DNA of 64,000 bases from Chitinophagaceae bacterium. GTDB lineage: Bacteria; Bacteroidota; Bacteroidia; Chitinophagales; Chitinophagaceae. The notes beneath the pieces were generated by a model that was not told the origin of the DNA, ran no database searches, and saw nothing but the letters and a program-made list of their open reading frames with translations. This document shows positions 16,845-26,300 of this stretch, piece after piece (position 1 is the stretch's first letter; the number at the start of each line of letters is the position of its first letter). The stretch covers positions 248,001-312,000 of the forward strand of contig JAFKGQ010000012.1 in the NCBI GenBank assembly GCA_017307755.1, written 5' to 3'. The position numbers were made by a program, and so were the translations under genes.

Positions 16845-17405
16845 TTACCAAATTATGAACAACAGGGAAATGATGGCCCCTTCCGCCAATCCGGAACGGA
16901 GCGACTGCAGTGCAGCCGAGATGTGCTTTTCCACAGTACGGGGGGCGATATCCATCCTGCCGGCAATCTCATCGTATGACAATCCATATTCCCGGCTGAG
17001 CTCGAAGGCCATTTTTCGTTGTGGGCTGAGGGAATCCAGTATTACCCGGTACTTCTCTTTGATTTCTTTTAGGGCAAGGTGTTGTTCGACAGAATAAGAA
17101 GATATCGTATTGACGGCAAGAGCGTCTTCCAGGGGCAGCGTGGTCTGTCCCAGCCTTCGTTCCTTAGCCAAAAAATTATACAGCTGGTTGCGGGCGGCTA
17201 CAAAAAGATAGGCTTCTACGGTGTCATTGCCGAGGACCGTATCCTTTTTTTGCCAGATGCTGGCAAACACTTCCTGGAGCAGGTCTTCCGCGAGGTCATC
17301 TCTTTTGACGTGTTTTTTAAAATAGGCAAATATCCTTCCGGCATATCGGCGAAATAAAGCAGTGAATAGTTGATGGTCCTGGTCTAATTTGCGAGAGTCT
17401 GCCAT
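16845..17405 (-). CDS. ECF RNA polymerase sigma-70 factor
   Basis: A 186-residue sigma factor with region 2 (AGRIFAYFKKHVKRDDLAEDLLQEVFASIW, of which the DLLQEVF core is diagnostic) and region 4 (LSPQRKMAFELSREYGLSY followed by DIAPRTVEKHI), joined by a short linker. It should direct transcription of its own operon when released by the FecR protein encoded next. The C-terminus ends in a short hydrophobic stretch (ISLLFIIW), common in Bacteroidota ECF factors of this type. Start ATG at 17403-17405. It is divergent from the DyP/encapsulin operon across a 190-bp region. Confidence 0.95.
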   Translation of the reverse strand: MADSRKLDQDHQLFTALFRRYAGRIFAYFKKHVKRDDLAEDLLQEVFASIWQKKDTVLGNDTVEAYLFVAARNQLYNFLAKERRLGQTTLPLEDALAVNTISSYSVEQHLALKEIKEKYRVILDSLSPQRKMAFELSREYGLSYDEIAGRMDIAPRTVEKHISAALQSLRSGLAEGAIISLLFIIW

Positions 17406-17424
17406 GGAATGAGAATGACTTCCG

Positions 17425-17432
17425 CAAAACTA
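17425..17432 (-). promoter_or_regulatory. Candidate -7 element upstream of the ECF sigma gene
   Basis: On the minus strand this reads TAGTTTTG, a full TAnnTTTG match, 19 bp before the ATG at 17405. No TTTG was found at the proper upstream distance. The remainder of the 17406-17595 divergent region is AT-rich and shows no other clear site. Confidence 0.4.
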
Positions 17433-17595
17433 AGGTCCTACTCATGACATGGCATTGTCTCATTATTAATAAATTGTTATGCGTAGACTCTTTATTTGTG
17501 ACAGATCGACCCCGGCATTCGATAGGCGGAGACATGCCAAATCTTAAAAAGAAAACGTAAATTCACAAATAATTGTCGATTTACATAGTCAAAAT

Positions 17596-18609
17596 ATGAA
17601 CGCAGAGCCGCAAAACGTACTGGATTATCGTGGTGACAATACTATCTTCCTGGTCTGGAATTTTAAGAAGGACCTGGAGATAGGAGCCGTTTTTCAAAGG
17701 ATTTGTGCATTAGTTATCAATCTTAATAATTCTGGTGAGGCCCGGTTTCCCGACTCCGGCGCAGCTTGTGTGATGGGCGTTGGGTATGATGCATGGTTGC
17801 GGCTTGCTCTTCCCGCCCCGCTGCCAAAGGAGTTGAAGAATTTTGAACCCATCGTCGGTGAGAAACATATAGCGGTGTCTACCAGGGGGGACCTGCATTT
17901 TCATATCAAGGGAACCTCCAGCAGTATTTGCTACGACATGGCAGCTACTCTGGCTCAAGTTCTGGACCCGGTGGCAGTAAGTGTGGAAGAGGTTCATGGA
18001 TTCCGATACTGGGACGGTCGGTCTATTTTGGGATTTGTCGATGGTACCGAAAATCCCAAAGGTGAAAAACGGGCCTTTTTTGGCCTGGTCGGAGATGATG
18101 ACCCTCTTTATAAGGGAGGAAGTTATCTGTTTGTTCAAAAATACATTCATGATCTGAAGGCGTTTAAGGCGCTGTCTGTCGAGGAGCAGGAAAAGGTATT
18201 CGGAAGATATAAAGAGAATGACGTTGAAATGTCTGATGAACAAAAGCCTTCCAATTCTCATATTGCTTTGGCCAATGTCGGTGACGATCTCAAGATCGTC
18301 CGGGACAATATGCCTTTTGGGAATATGTCGACCAATGAGATGGGTACTTATTTTATCGCGTATGCGAGTACGTTCAGCACGGTGAAAAAGATGCTGGATA
18401 ATATGTTTATCGGTTCACCGGAAGGAAATTACGACAGATTGCTGGATTTTAGCACGCCAAAGACAGGGAGCCTTTTTTTTGTTCCTTCGGCGTCCTTTTT
18501 GAAGAATATAGCATCGGGGGCGCCGGCTCTTGAGGTTGGATCACGGTCGTCTTCGGGCGATGGGTCATTATCTATCGGATCACTAAAAAAAGAAGCAGGA
18601 TATGAATAA
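17596..18609 (+). CDS. DyP-type peroxidase, encapsulin cargo
   Basis: A 337-residue haem peroxidase of the dye-decolourising (DyP) superfamily, which uses H2O2 to oxidise bulky substrates. The signature GFVDGTENP near residue 149 carries the catalytic Asp (GxxDG). The proximal haem histidine is probably in SNSHIALAN and the distal Arg in KIVRDNMPFG. The TYFIAYASTF strand and the length match bacterial B-type DyPs. After a Ser/Gly-rich linker the protein ends with DGSLSIGSLK plus six residues, the known loading peptide of encapsulin cargo. It overlaps the encapsulin gene by 8 bp, so the two are translated together. It has no signal peptide and should be enclosed in the shell in the cytoplasm. 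Confidence 0.95.
   Translation: MNAEPQNVLDYRGDNTIFLVWNFKKDLEIGAVFQRICALVINLNNSGEARFPDSGAACVMGVGYDAWLRLALPAPLPKELKNFEPIVGEKHIAVSTRGDLHFHIKGTSSSICYDMAATLAQVLDPVAVSVEEVHGFRYWDGRSILGFVDGTENPKGEKRAFFGLVGDDDPLYKGGSYLFVQKYIHDLKAFKALSVEEQEKVFGRYKENDVEMSDEQKPSNSHIALANVGDDLKIVRDNMPFGNMSTNEMGTYFIAYASTFSTVKKMLDNMFIGSPEGNYDRLLDFSTPKTGSLFFVPSASFLKNIASGAPALEVGSRSSSGDGSLSIGSLKKEAGYE
18559..18588 (+). other. Encapsulin cargo-loading peptide coding segment
   Basis: These ten codons encode DGSLSIGSLK at the C-terminal end of the peroxidase, after a flexible Ser/Gly/Ala stretch. Native encapsulin cargo, including DyP peroxidases, ends with a conserved motif close to LGIGSLK that binds the inner shell surface. 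Here Ser replaces the first Gly of that core. Confidence 0.85.
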
Positions 18610-19408
18610 TCTTTATCGGGAGCTAGCCCCGGTTTCGGAGGCGGCTTGGGCGGAAATAGAAGAGGAGGCACGGCGCACCCTCAAGCGTCATCTGGCGGCG
18701 CGGCGGGTGGTGGATGTGGAAGGACCAAAAGGTTTTGACTTCTCAGCGGTCGGCACGGGGCATACCCAGGGAATCCCGGCGCCCGGCGAGGGGATCCAGG
18801 CGGTGCGGCGCGAGGTAAAGGCACTGGTGGAGCTTCGGGTTCCATTCGAGCTCACACGCCAGGCGATTGACGATGTTGAGCGCGGCGCAACAGATTCAGA
18901 TTGGTCGTCGGTGAAGGATGCGGCGGCCAAGATAGCATTTGCAGAAGACAACTCGGTCTTCGAAGGATATGACGCAGCGGGGATCCAGGGTATCCGGCAA
19001 GGTAACAGCAACCCGGTGTTGACGCTTCCTTCCAGTGTGCGGGGTTACCCGGATGTCGTTGCACAGGCGGTGAGTCAATTACGGATTGCCGGGGTCAATG
19101 GACCCTATGCACTCGTACTAGGCTCCGAACCCTACACGGCTGTCAGCGGAGGCAGCGACGAAGGATACCCTGTCCTGAAGCATATCCAGCCCCTTATCGA
19201 TGGGGATATTATCTGGGCTCCGGCAATCAGGGGTGGTTTTGTGCTTAGTACGCGGGGGGGTGATTTCGAATTGGATCTCGGCCAGGACATATCCATCGGG
19301 TATCTTAGTCATTCTGAAACCAGCGTCAGGCTCTATCTGCAGGAAAGTTTCACCTTCCGGCTGCTGACAACAGAGGCTGCGGTAGCGCTTTTGCCGGCAG
19401 AGAAATAG
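18602..19408 (+). CDS. Family 1 encapsulin shell protein
   Basis: A 268-residue HK97-fold protein that assembles into a closed protein nanocompartment. It starts MNNLYRELAPVSEAAWAEIE, the usual encapsulin/linocin-M18 beginning, and has the expected RVVDVEGPKGFDFSAV, SLEYDD-equivalent helix region, and C-terminal FTFRLLTTEAAVAL segment. Members of this size (about 264-270 residues) form 60-subunit T=1 shells. The start ATG at 18602 lies inside the last codons of the peroxidase gene (8-bp overlap), with a GCAGGA element just upstream. Together the two genes form an oxidative-stress nanocompartment. No ferritin-like cargo gene is adjacent. Confidence 0.95.
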   Translation: MNNLYRELAPVSEAAWAEIEEEARRTLKRHLAARRVVDVEGPKGFDFSAVGTGHTQGIPAPGEGIQAVRREVKALVELRVPFELTRQAIDDVERGATDSDWSSVKDAAAKIAFAEDNSVFEGYDAAGIQGIRQGNSNPVLTLPSSVRGYPDVVAQAVSQLRIAGVNGPYALVLGSEPYTAVSGGSDEGYPVLKHIQPLIDGDIIWAPAIRGGFVLSTRGGDFELDLGQDISIGYLSHSETSVRLYLQESFTFRLLTTEAAVALLPAEK

Positions 19409-19566
19409 GTCACGCTAAGAATGGGCAGCATTATTGAAAAAAATTTAGCAATATAAAAGGTTGATTATTGACGTTATCAAAGTACTAGCAGCGGCGGTAT
19501 CTAACTTACAAAACGGGAGGGTATAAAAAAATACTTTATCAAATTTGGAATAGCAGGAAAACTTTC

Positions 19567-19811
19567 TCATCTTAGTTCCAACAATATACGTTTACCCTCT
19601 GATACTTCTTCATCCACCCACTCTGATAAGTTAGCTTTTATTTGACGTATCTGTTTTATATCCGCCCCCCATTTATTGGATCCTACAAAACCTTATAACC
19701 ATGATACTATTTGACCTTGCCTGTTATCCAGCCAGATGTTCCCTCCCGGTGTTCAAAGAACCTCCATTCATGTAAGTCCCATCCTGCCAATTTATCGTAA
19801 TTGCTGATGCA
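19567..19811 (-). pseudogene. Decayed gene remnant in the gap before the RHS operon
   Basis: The 457-bp gap between the encapsulin gene and ATG 19866 has no intact gene, but the minus strand holds two protein-like stretches in different frames. The upstream one (about 31 codons to a TAG near 19715) includes NYDKLAGWDLHEWRFFEHRE. The downstream one (about 42 codons, ending TGA 19567-19569) includes GADIKQIRQIKANLSEWVDE and reads like the C-terminus of a soluble protein. A frameshift near 19690-19720 and an upstream stop would account for both. I do not recognise the family. The rest of the gap (19409-19566 and 19812-19865) shows AT-rich sequence and no clear promoter match. Confidence 0.35.
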
Positions 19812-19865
19812 CTATTGTATAGTGAAGAAATAGCTGTGTGCATACTTGTACAAGAGGACCTATCC

Positions 19866-22187
19866 ATGATAAAATTGCTGACTATATTATTTCTTTGTTT
19901 ATCGATTCACATCGAACTGCGTGCTCAGACGGTGGGACGAGCAAGTGATCCGCCACTCCCGACAGTGCCGAACGGCTTTATCATCCGGGAAGCCTGCAAG
20001 GGCTACAGAGTGGTCGTGCAACAGACAGACGTTTCGCTGGAAAAAAAACATATTCCCGGGCAGAGCGTCGATGGTCTGATGCCGAAGCGTACCCCGCTGC
20101 TGGTTGTTTCCGGCAACATATTATACGACGTCAGCTACCGATCACGGCTGGATACGCCCTATGCCGAAAACGAGATCTATCAACATACCTTACAGACACG
20201 ACTCAATTTTGTATACAAAGGTCAGTACCCTTTCCGGCTTTATCTCACTACCCACTTCAGTAATTCCCCGCTGTTCCGGAAATATACGGATATGAATCTC
20301 GGGTACAACCAGGCTGATTTTGCGAGAATGATAAAGAGCCGGCTGGCTGGTGCTATAGAAACCTATGTCGCTGCCCGCACCGGCCGGATGGATTCGTTAC
20401 GAAGACTGATCGATTCGGCGCGGGTGAAACGGATGACGCTGGACCGATCGTTGCTGCGGACAGACTTTTCGCAAAAGCTGGTGGAAGAGAGGGAACGGAG
20501 TCTTCATGCTGCGAACAGAGGGACACCACCACCGGATAGCAGTTGGGAGGAAGATGCCTTGAACTTTCGTTCCGGATGGCATGAAAAGTATAATTTTCCC
20601 AACGGTGGGAATAAGGGAAGTGGCAACGCCGCGAAATATATCAATAAAGATTCCGCTGAGTTTGCACGTGCGCAGGCCGAATTAGAAAAGCGGCGCCGTC
20701 AGCGGGACTCATTGGATGTTGAGCTGCAGCAACTGGGCAAGGTCTATGATAGCCTGAGCGCCCTCCGCCAGCTGGCCCTGGAGCAGGGAAGAACATCGGT
20801 GAACGAGGCCAAAGATGCGGTTGCCCTGGAACGGGCGCTGCATGAGCTGGGTGTACCCGACACGGTGCTTCCGAAAGGGTATAAGACCTTGTATGCGCTG
20901 GAATCGGTGAGCCTTGGCCGAAGCATAGCGAATTATTCAGAACTGTCGGTGAAGGACATCGCTATCAATGGCATACAGGCCGCCTACCGCCCTCATCTCT
21001 ATTATGCGGCTGCTGTAGGTAAGATCGACTATCGTTTCAGGGACTATATCGTGCCGAACGCCATGTCTTCCGGGCAATACCTGGTGCTGGTAAGAGCGGG
21101 CATCGGGACAAAGAATGGCAATCACGTCTTTCTTACCTATTATACCGGCAAGCGGCAGTTCTTCACGCAGGTGGCGGCAACGGCCCCTGGTGTCACGACG
21201 CCTGAATACCGGCTGGCGGGTGTCACGGTCGAAGCGCAGCTGAAGCTGAATCGAAATCTCTCATTGATAGGAGAGGTAGCAAAGTCCACGATGCCCTATT
21301 ACAGCCAGGACAGCGGCCAAAATAAGAACTGGCTGCATGACGTCACCCGTTTTTCCAACCGGACCAATGAAGCCTATTCCTTCAAGCTGGAAGGCTGGTG
21401 GCCGCAGACACAGACAAGATTTACGGGAATGGTTGGTCGTCTGGGCGCTAACTTCCAATCGTTCAGCACGTTCACCACAGGCACGGCGCAAACCCGTTGG
21501 CTGGGCCGGCTGGAACAACCATTTTTCAAGCGTAAGCTGACGATCGTATCCAGTGTGCAGCAGAATGCCTATACCAGCCCGTACGCCACCATGGCCTATA
21601 ACAGCTCATCCATACTGGCCAGCATACAGGCTACGCTGCGCATCCGCAAATGGCCGGTGGTATCCGCAGGATATTATCCCAGCTACCAACTGACGAAGAT
21701 AGGCGGCAACAGTTATGGAGAAAGCCGGTACTATACCCTGGTGGGTAATGTCAGCTACGCCTACCGGCTTCATTCGGTGATGATGACCAGCTATGTCCTT
21801 TACAGTCGATTTTACAACGCCTCGGCGGATTCAGGTTTCGTGTATTACAATGCGCAGAACTGGTATGTCAATCAACAGCTGATGGTTGGTATTCTTACCG
21901 CGACCCTGGGCTGGTCGGCAAACCGTACGACCGAATATGCACTGTATACGTTGGAAAATACGGAGGAGGTGGCCCTTAGCCGGTGGATATCGATAGGGGC
22001 GGGAGTAAAGCGAATAATGCAAACGGAATTCAATACAGTGTTATGGGGGTATTCCGGAAATGTCGTGCTACATATCCCAAAGCTGGGAGATATCCAATGC
22101 GTGTTGGATAAAGGCTATCTGCCCGGGCTTCATAAGGCGCTGATGGAAAACCGGGTGGGGCGACTGACCTATTTAAAAACTTTTTAA
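19866..22187 (+). CDS. Outer-membrane beta-barrel-like protein, first gene of RHS operon
   Basis: A 773-residue exported protein. I place the start at ATG 19866, since MIKLLTILFLCLSIHIELRAQ is a good signal peptide; the frame is open from 19815. The first 200 residues include amphipathic beta strands (YDVSYRSRLDTPYAEN, FPFRLYL-like). A charged coiled-coil segment lies around residues 260-330 (AELEKRRRQRDSLDVELQQL). The last 400 residues alternate short strands and tight turns with many Tyr/Arg/Thr (GNVSYAYRLHSVMMTSYVLY), and the protein ends in Phe (GRLTYLKTF), as outer-membrane barrels do. No family name is recognised. It is directly adjacent to the next gene, with zero bp between them. It could be the export or anchoring component for the two giant proteins downstream; this is inference. 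Confidence 0.8.
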   Translation: MIKLLTILFLCLSIHIELRAQTVGRASDPPLPTVPNGFIIREACKGYRVVVQQTDVSLEKKHIPGQSVDGLMPKRTPLLVVSGNILYDVSYRSRLDTPYAENEIYQHTLQTRLNFVYKGQYPFRLYLTTHFSNSPLFRKYTDMNLGYNQADFARMIKSRLAGAIETYVAARTGRMDSLRRLIDSARVKRMTLDRSLLRTDFSQKLVEERERSLHAANRGTPPPDSSWEEDALNFRSGWHEKYNFPNGGNKGSGNAAKYINKDSAEFARAQAELEKRRRQRDSLDVELQQLGKVYDSLSALRQLALEQGRTSVNEAKDAVALERALHELGVPDTVLPKGYKTLYALESVSLGRSIANYSELSVKDIAINGIQAAYRPHLYYAAAVGKIDYRFRDYIVPNAMSSGQYLVLVRAGIGTKNGNHVFLTYYTGKRQFFTQVAATAPGVTTPEYRLAGVTVEAQLKLNRNLSLIGEVAKSTMPYYSQDSGQNKNWLHDVTRFSNRTNEAYSFKLEGWWPQTQTRFTGMVGRLGANFQSFSTFTTGTAQTRWLGRLEQPFFKRKLTIVSSVQQNAYTSPYATMAYNSSSILASIQATLRIRKWPVVSAGYYPSYQLTKIGGNSYGESRYYTLVGNVSYAYRLHSVMMTSYVLYSRFYNASADSGFVYYNAQNWYVNQQLMVGILTATLGWSANRTTEYALYTLENTEEVALSRWISIGAGVKRIMQTEFNTVLWGYSGNVVLHIPKLGDIQCVLDKGYLPGLHKALMENRVGRLTYLKTF

Positions 22188-23297
22188 ATGACTAATATGT
22201 ATATGCGAGCAGTCTTTTGGACGATGGCTATTTGCTGGTGGCATTCCGGATTTGGCCAGCTTTCCGTGTCCCTGCAGGGGCCGCCTGCCGGTGTTATCCA
22301 GCAAAGCGGGCTGTGGAACATGGCCCTGATCAATTCAGGAGCGTCCACGTTGGAAGTAACCATTAGTCTGAACCTGGTGGACAATAGCACGAACCAGCCG
22401 GTGCTAACGGCCACGACACAGCCGGTGTTGCTGACGCGCGGTGTCCGGCAGCTGAAGCCGATGGATATTTCCTCGGTGAGCTACAGCTATCTCTCGCCCG
22501 CATTTGCGCGGTTAGGCACAGGTAATGGCCTGTTGCCGGTGGGGAATTACCGTGCCTGTTACACGTTCTATACCTTTCATGGCGAGCGTCATATGGAAGT
22601 GGTGCTGGCGGAGGAATGCATCCCTGTGGAAGTCCAGCCGTTGAGTCCGCCACAATTATCGCTGCCGGCGGATACAGCCGTAGTGGAGACTCCTTATCCA
22701 CAATTCAGCTGGCTGCCCCCCGTCCCAATGAACCTGTTCAGCGATCTCAAGTACGATCTGCTGGTGACGGAAGTACAAGCAGGACAAACGCCTCAATCGG
22801 CTATCCAGGAAAATCTTCCGATCTATTCCGGACTCAACCTGGCGCAAGCGTTCCATTCCTATGCTGCCTCGTATAAAGGGCTGGACACTGGTAAAGTATA
22901 TGCATGGAGGGTGGTAGCCAAGAATGGACAAGCGTTTGCCGCGCAGAGCGAGGTATGGACATTCCGGCTCGGGAAACTCCCTGTGCCCCCCCTGGCCCCT
23001 GCCAACGGGACCTACCTGGAATTGAAAGGCAATAGCACGGCCATCGGCACAGGCATCCTGCCCAATAATATATTGGGACTGCAATACTATTCGTACGACA
23101 AGACACATGAGACGGAGATCCGGCTGACGGACGAGAAAGGTGCGACGCTGCAAACGCTTCGGCGAACGTTGCAGTATGGGAACAATCTTATCGTCGTAGC
23201 GTTGGGAGGTGCTTTCAAGCCCGGAGCTACCTATTTCGCAGAGGTATCCGATCTGCAAAAAAATCTCTACCGGACATCGTTCCGGATGGCACAATAA
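22188..23297 (+). CDS. Exported FN3-like protein of RHS operon
   Basis: A 369-residue protein with an N-terminal signal sequence (about 1-25, ending GFGQ). The first half is beta-rich (LSVSLQGPPAGVIQ, YRACYTFYTFHGER). The second contains a fibronectin type III-like domain: PYPQFSWLPP, then YDLLVTEV, then KVYAWRVVAKNG and WTFRL, the classic order seen in exported Bacteroidota proteins. Its ATG follows the stop of the barrel-like gene without a gap, and it is followed after 26 bp by the 2274-residue gene. It may be an adaptor between the barrel and the giant RHS-type proteins. No enzymatic motif is seen. Confidence 0.8.
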   Translation: MTNMYMRAVFWTMAICWWHSGFGQLSVSLQGPPAGVIQQSGLWNMALINSGASTLEVTISLNLVDNSTNQPVLTATTQPVLLTRGVRQLKPMDISSVSYSYLSPAFARLGTGNGLLPVGNYRACYTFYTFHGERHMEVVLAEECIPVEVQPLSPPQLSLPADTAVVETPYPQFSWLPPVPMNLFSDLKYDLLVTEVQAGQTPQSAIQENLPIYSGLNLAQAFHSYAASYKGLDTGKVYAWRVVAKNGQAFAAQSEVWTFRLGKLPVPPLAPANGTYLELKGNSTAIGTGILPNNILGLQYYSYDKTHETEIRLTDEKGATLQTLRRTLQYGNNLIVVALGGAFKPGATYFAEVSDLQKNLYRTSFRMAQ

Positions 23298-23323
23298 ATA
23301 TGTAAACCCGATACGAAACCAAC

Positions 23324-26300
23324 ATGATCCTGCAATTATCTCAGCACTATGGCCGGCGGATCGCCGCATTATATGCTACGCTATTTTATCTTTCCTGGGT
23401 GCTGCCCATTGTCGGCAGGGGTGAAACACCGTCTGTGCGGCGATATTCGCCAACCGCCCCTGCCTCCGACAGACGTTCGTCCACTATTGATCACCGTGAT
23501 AAACTTAAGGGCGTTTCAACCCCGGCAGCACCCAAACGTGTGCGCATCGGAGGCCCGAGCCAGCCTGAAATGTCTTCTTTCAAGTCAGTAGGCACCAATA
23601 ATATGGTCAACCTTTTTACCGGCGATTTTAACTACAATATCCCGCTCATGGATGTGGGTGGTTATCCGGTGAATATTTATTACGACGGAGGAATTGGGCC
23701 TGAGCAGGAAGCGAGCTGGGTAGGTTTGGGATGGAATGTCAACCCAGGAAATATTAACCGGAATGTGCGGGGCGTACCCGATGATTTTAACGGGACGGAT
23801 ACGCTTCAGCAGCTCCAGGTAATGAAGCCGAATAAGACATGGGGATTGGGTATTGGCGCCGACCTGGAGCTATTGGGTATCAAAGCTCCGATAAATGCCA
23901 GTTTGGGCGTAGCTTTCAACAATTACCTGGGGCCTTCATTGGATCTGGCGCTGAGAGGTACTGCAGGATATAAGATCGGGGGCATCGCAGGTAGCGAAAA
24001 GACCTCGGCTTCCGCCGGGCTCAATCTCGGAATTGACATTAATTCCCGCAGCGGCACGTCTTTCTCAGGCAGCGTATCGCTGACGGCCAATGCCAAGATG
24101 AAAGAAAACAGCGCTGGTTTTGGGGTTGGGTTATCCACCGGCTATAATTCACGCAGCGGGATCAAGGCGCTGCAGATCAGCGAACAAACTACTTTTAATC
24201 TTAATCTTGCAAAAAACGGTGTCGCCAACTACTATGCAAATAATTTTCTTTCCAATGCATCTAAATATTCTACCAGCATCACTTTTGTAAAGCCAAGTTA
24301 TCTACCTTCCATCCGGATGCCTCTTACCAATACGGCATGGAGCGGGCATTTTCAGCTGGGGTTGGGGAGTTGGGGGGTAGCCGCGGATGTGGAGGCAGAG
24401 GTGTATGGGCAAAAGTCGGAAGTAGCACCGGCAGATACCCTGCAAAAAAAGCCGATGGTAGGGTATCTCTATTATCAGAATGCGGTTGGCAATCCGGGCT
24501 ATGTGATGGATCTCGCCCGATATAACGATCGCGAGGTGACGCCGAACACGCCCGTTATTTCAGCTCCTCAATACAGTTATGATGTATTTTCCATTCAAGG
24601 GGAGGGCACCGGAGGGAGCATTCGCGCCTACAGGAATGATTTGGGTTATGTGCGCGATAACATCACTACTTCAAAAGATAAAAATCTGAGCCTTGGCGTA
24701 GACATCGACCCACCGGCCCATTATGGCGGTAATTTCAACACGGTGAGAACCCCTTCTACCATTGGCGAGTGGAACACCGGCAATAAACTGAGAAGTGTTA
24801 TTCCTTTTACTACGGCCAGCAAGACCTTTGAAAATGTGTACTTCCGGAATCCCGGGGAAAATGCCGTTATTGATTCCAACCGCTATGCGCAGATCGGGGG
24901 AACCGATCTTGTCCGGTTTGTTTTGGGCGGCAGCGGCAATTCCCCCACGATCGAACCAAAATTGCAGTCGTACAATTCTTTATTGGCAGCGAATACTACC
25001 TTGATCGATCTAACCAAACAGCCCATTAACCAACTGCGCAATAAGCGAACCCAGGTGATTAATTTTCTCACGGCCGCAGAGGCAGGCAAAGCGGGCCTGG
25101 ATACAATGATTAAAAGTTACGACAACACGGTGTTTTTGGACAATGTAGCAGATACCCTTATCTATCAACCCTTCCCAAGGGTGGATGGCATGATCCGAAA
25201 GGCACATCATATTTCCCAGATCAATGTTACGGAGAACAACGGACGGAGATATGTATATGGCATCCCTGTATATAACCTGTTACAGAAGGATCTTACATTT
25301 TCCGTAAATAATGCGTATTCACAGGTGCCGGATAAAATTCTGGTGAATGACAGCACGCAGATGACCGCCAACTCCCCTTTGGTGACAGGTTCCTTCAACA
25401 CCGATGGATATGTGCAGGTAACAACGACCCCTCCGTATGCGCATTCATTTTTGCTGACAGGCATACTGTCGCCCGACTATGTGGATGTCACCGGTAATGG
25501 CATCAGTGAAGACGATCTGGGGGAGGCGGTTAAGTTCAATTATACCAGGATACAAAGCGGAAGCAGGCAGGGGCATATATGGCGGGCGCCGCTCTCCATG
25601 AATGACTCTGCCAATTTTAATGCCGGGCTACGCTCTGAAACGAAAGACGATAAAGCGATCATTTCCTATGGGGCCAGAGAATCCTGGTACCTGCAGTCGA
25701 TCGAGTCCAAGGCGATGATTGCGCTCTTTTATGTCTCCAACCGACTGGACGGGAAAGGCGCGGTGGGCCCTACCGGTAAAATCGATACGAGCGATCATTT
25801 TATAAAGAAGCTGGACAGCATTGCGCTTTATAACAAGGCTGATCTACGAACCAACGGTCTGGCAAAGGCAAAACCCGTCAAGACCGTTCATTTTGTATAT
25901 TCTTATTTGCTTTGTCAGAACACGCCCGATAATACTTCCACAACTACCGGAAGCCAGGGTAAACTCACCCTGCAAAATATTTATTTCACCTATAATGGTA
26001 AAACGAGGGCTTTCAAAAACAACTACAGTTTCACCTACAACTCCACAGGGACAGATAATCCAGCGGACAATCCTGCTTACAGCCCCTCTTCGGCGGACAG
26101 ATGGGGTTCTTATAAACCGCCAGCTATGAACCCCGGGAGTTTGAAAAACAGCGATTATCCATACGTGATCCAGGATGCTGCTCAAAAAACGGCAATCGAC
26201 CAGAATGTCAGCGCCTGGATGCTGAAAAAGATCGTGCTTCCTTCCGGCGGACAAATGGAAGTGAGCTATGAGGCCGATGATTACGGCTATGTACAAAACA

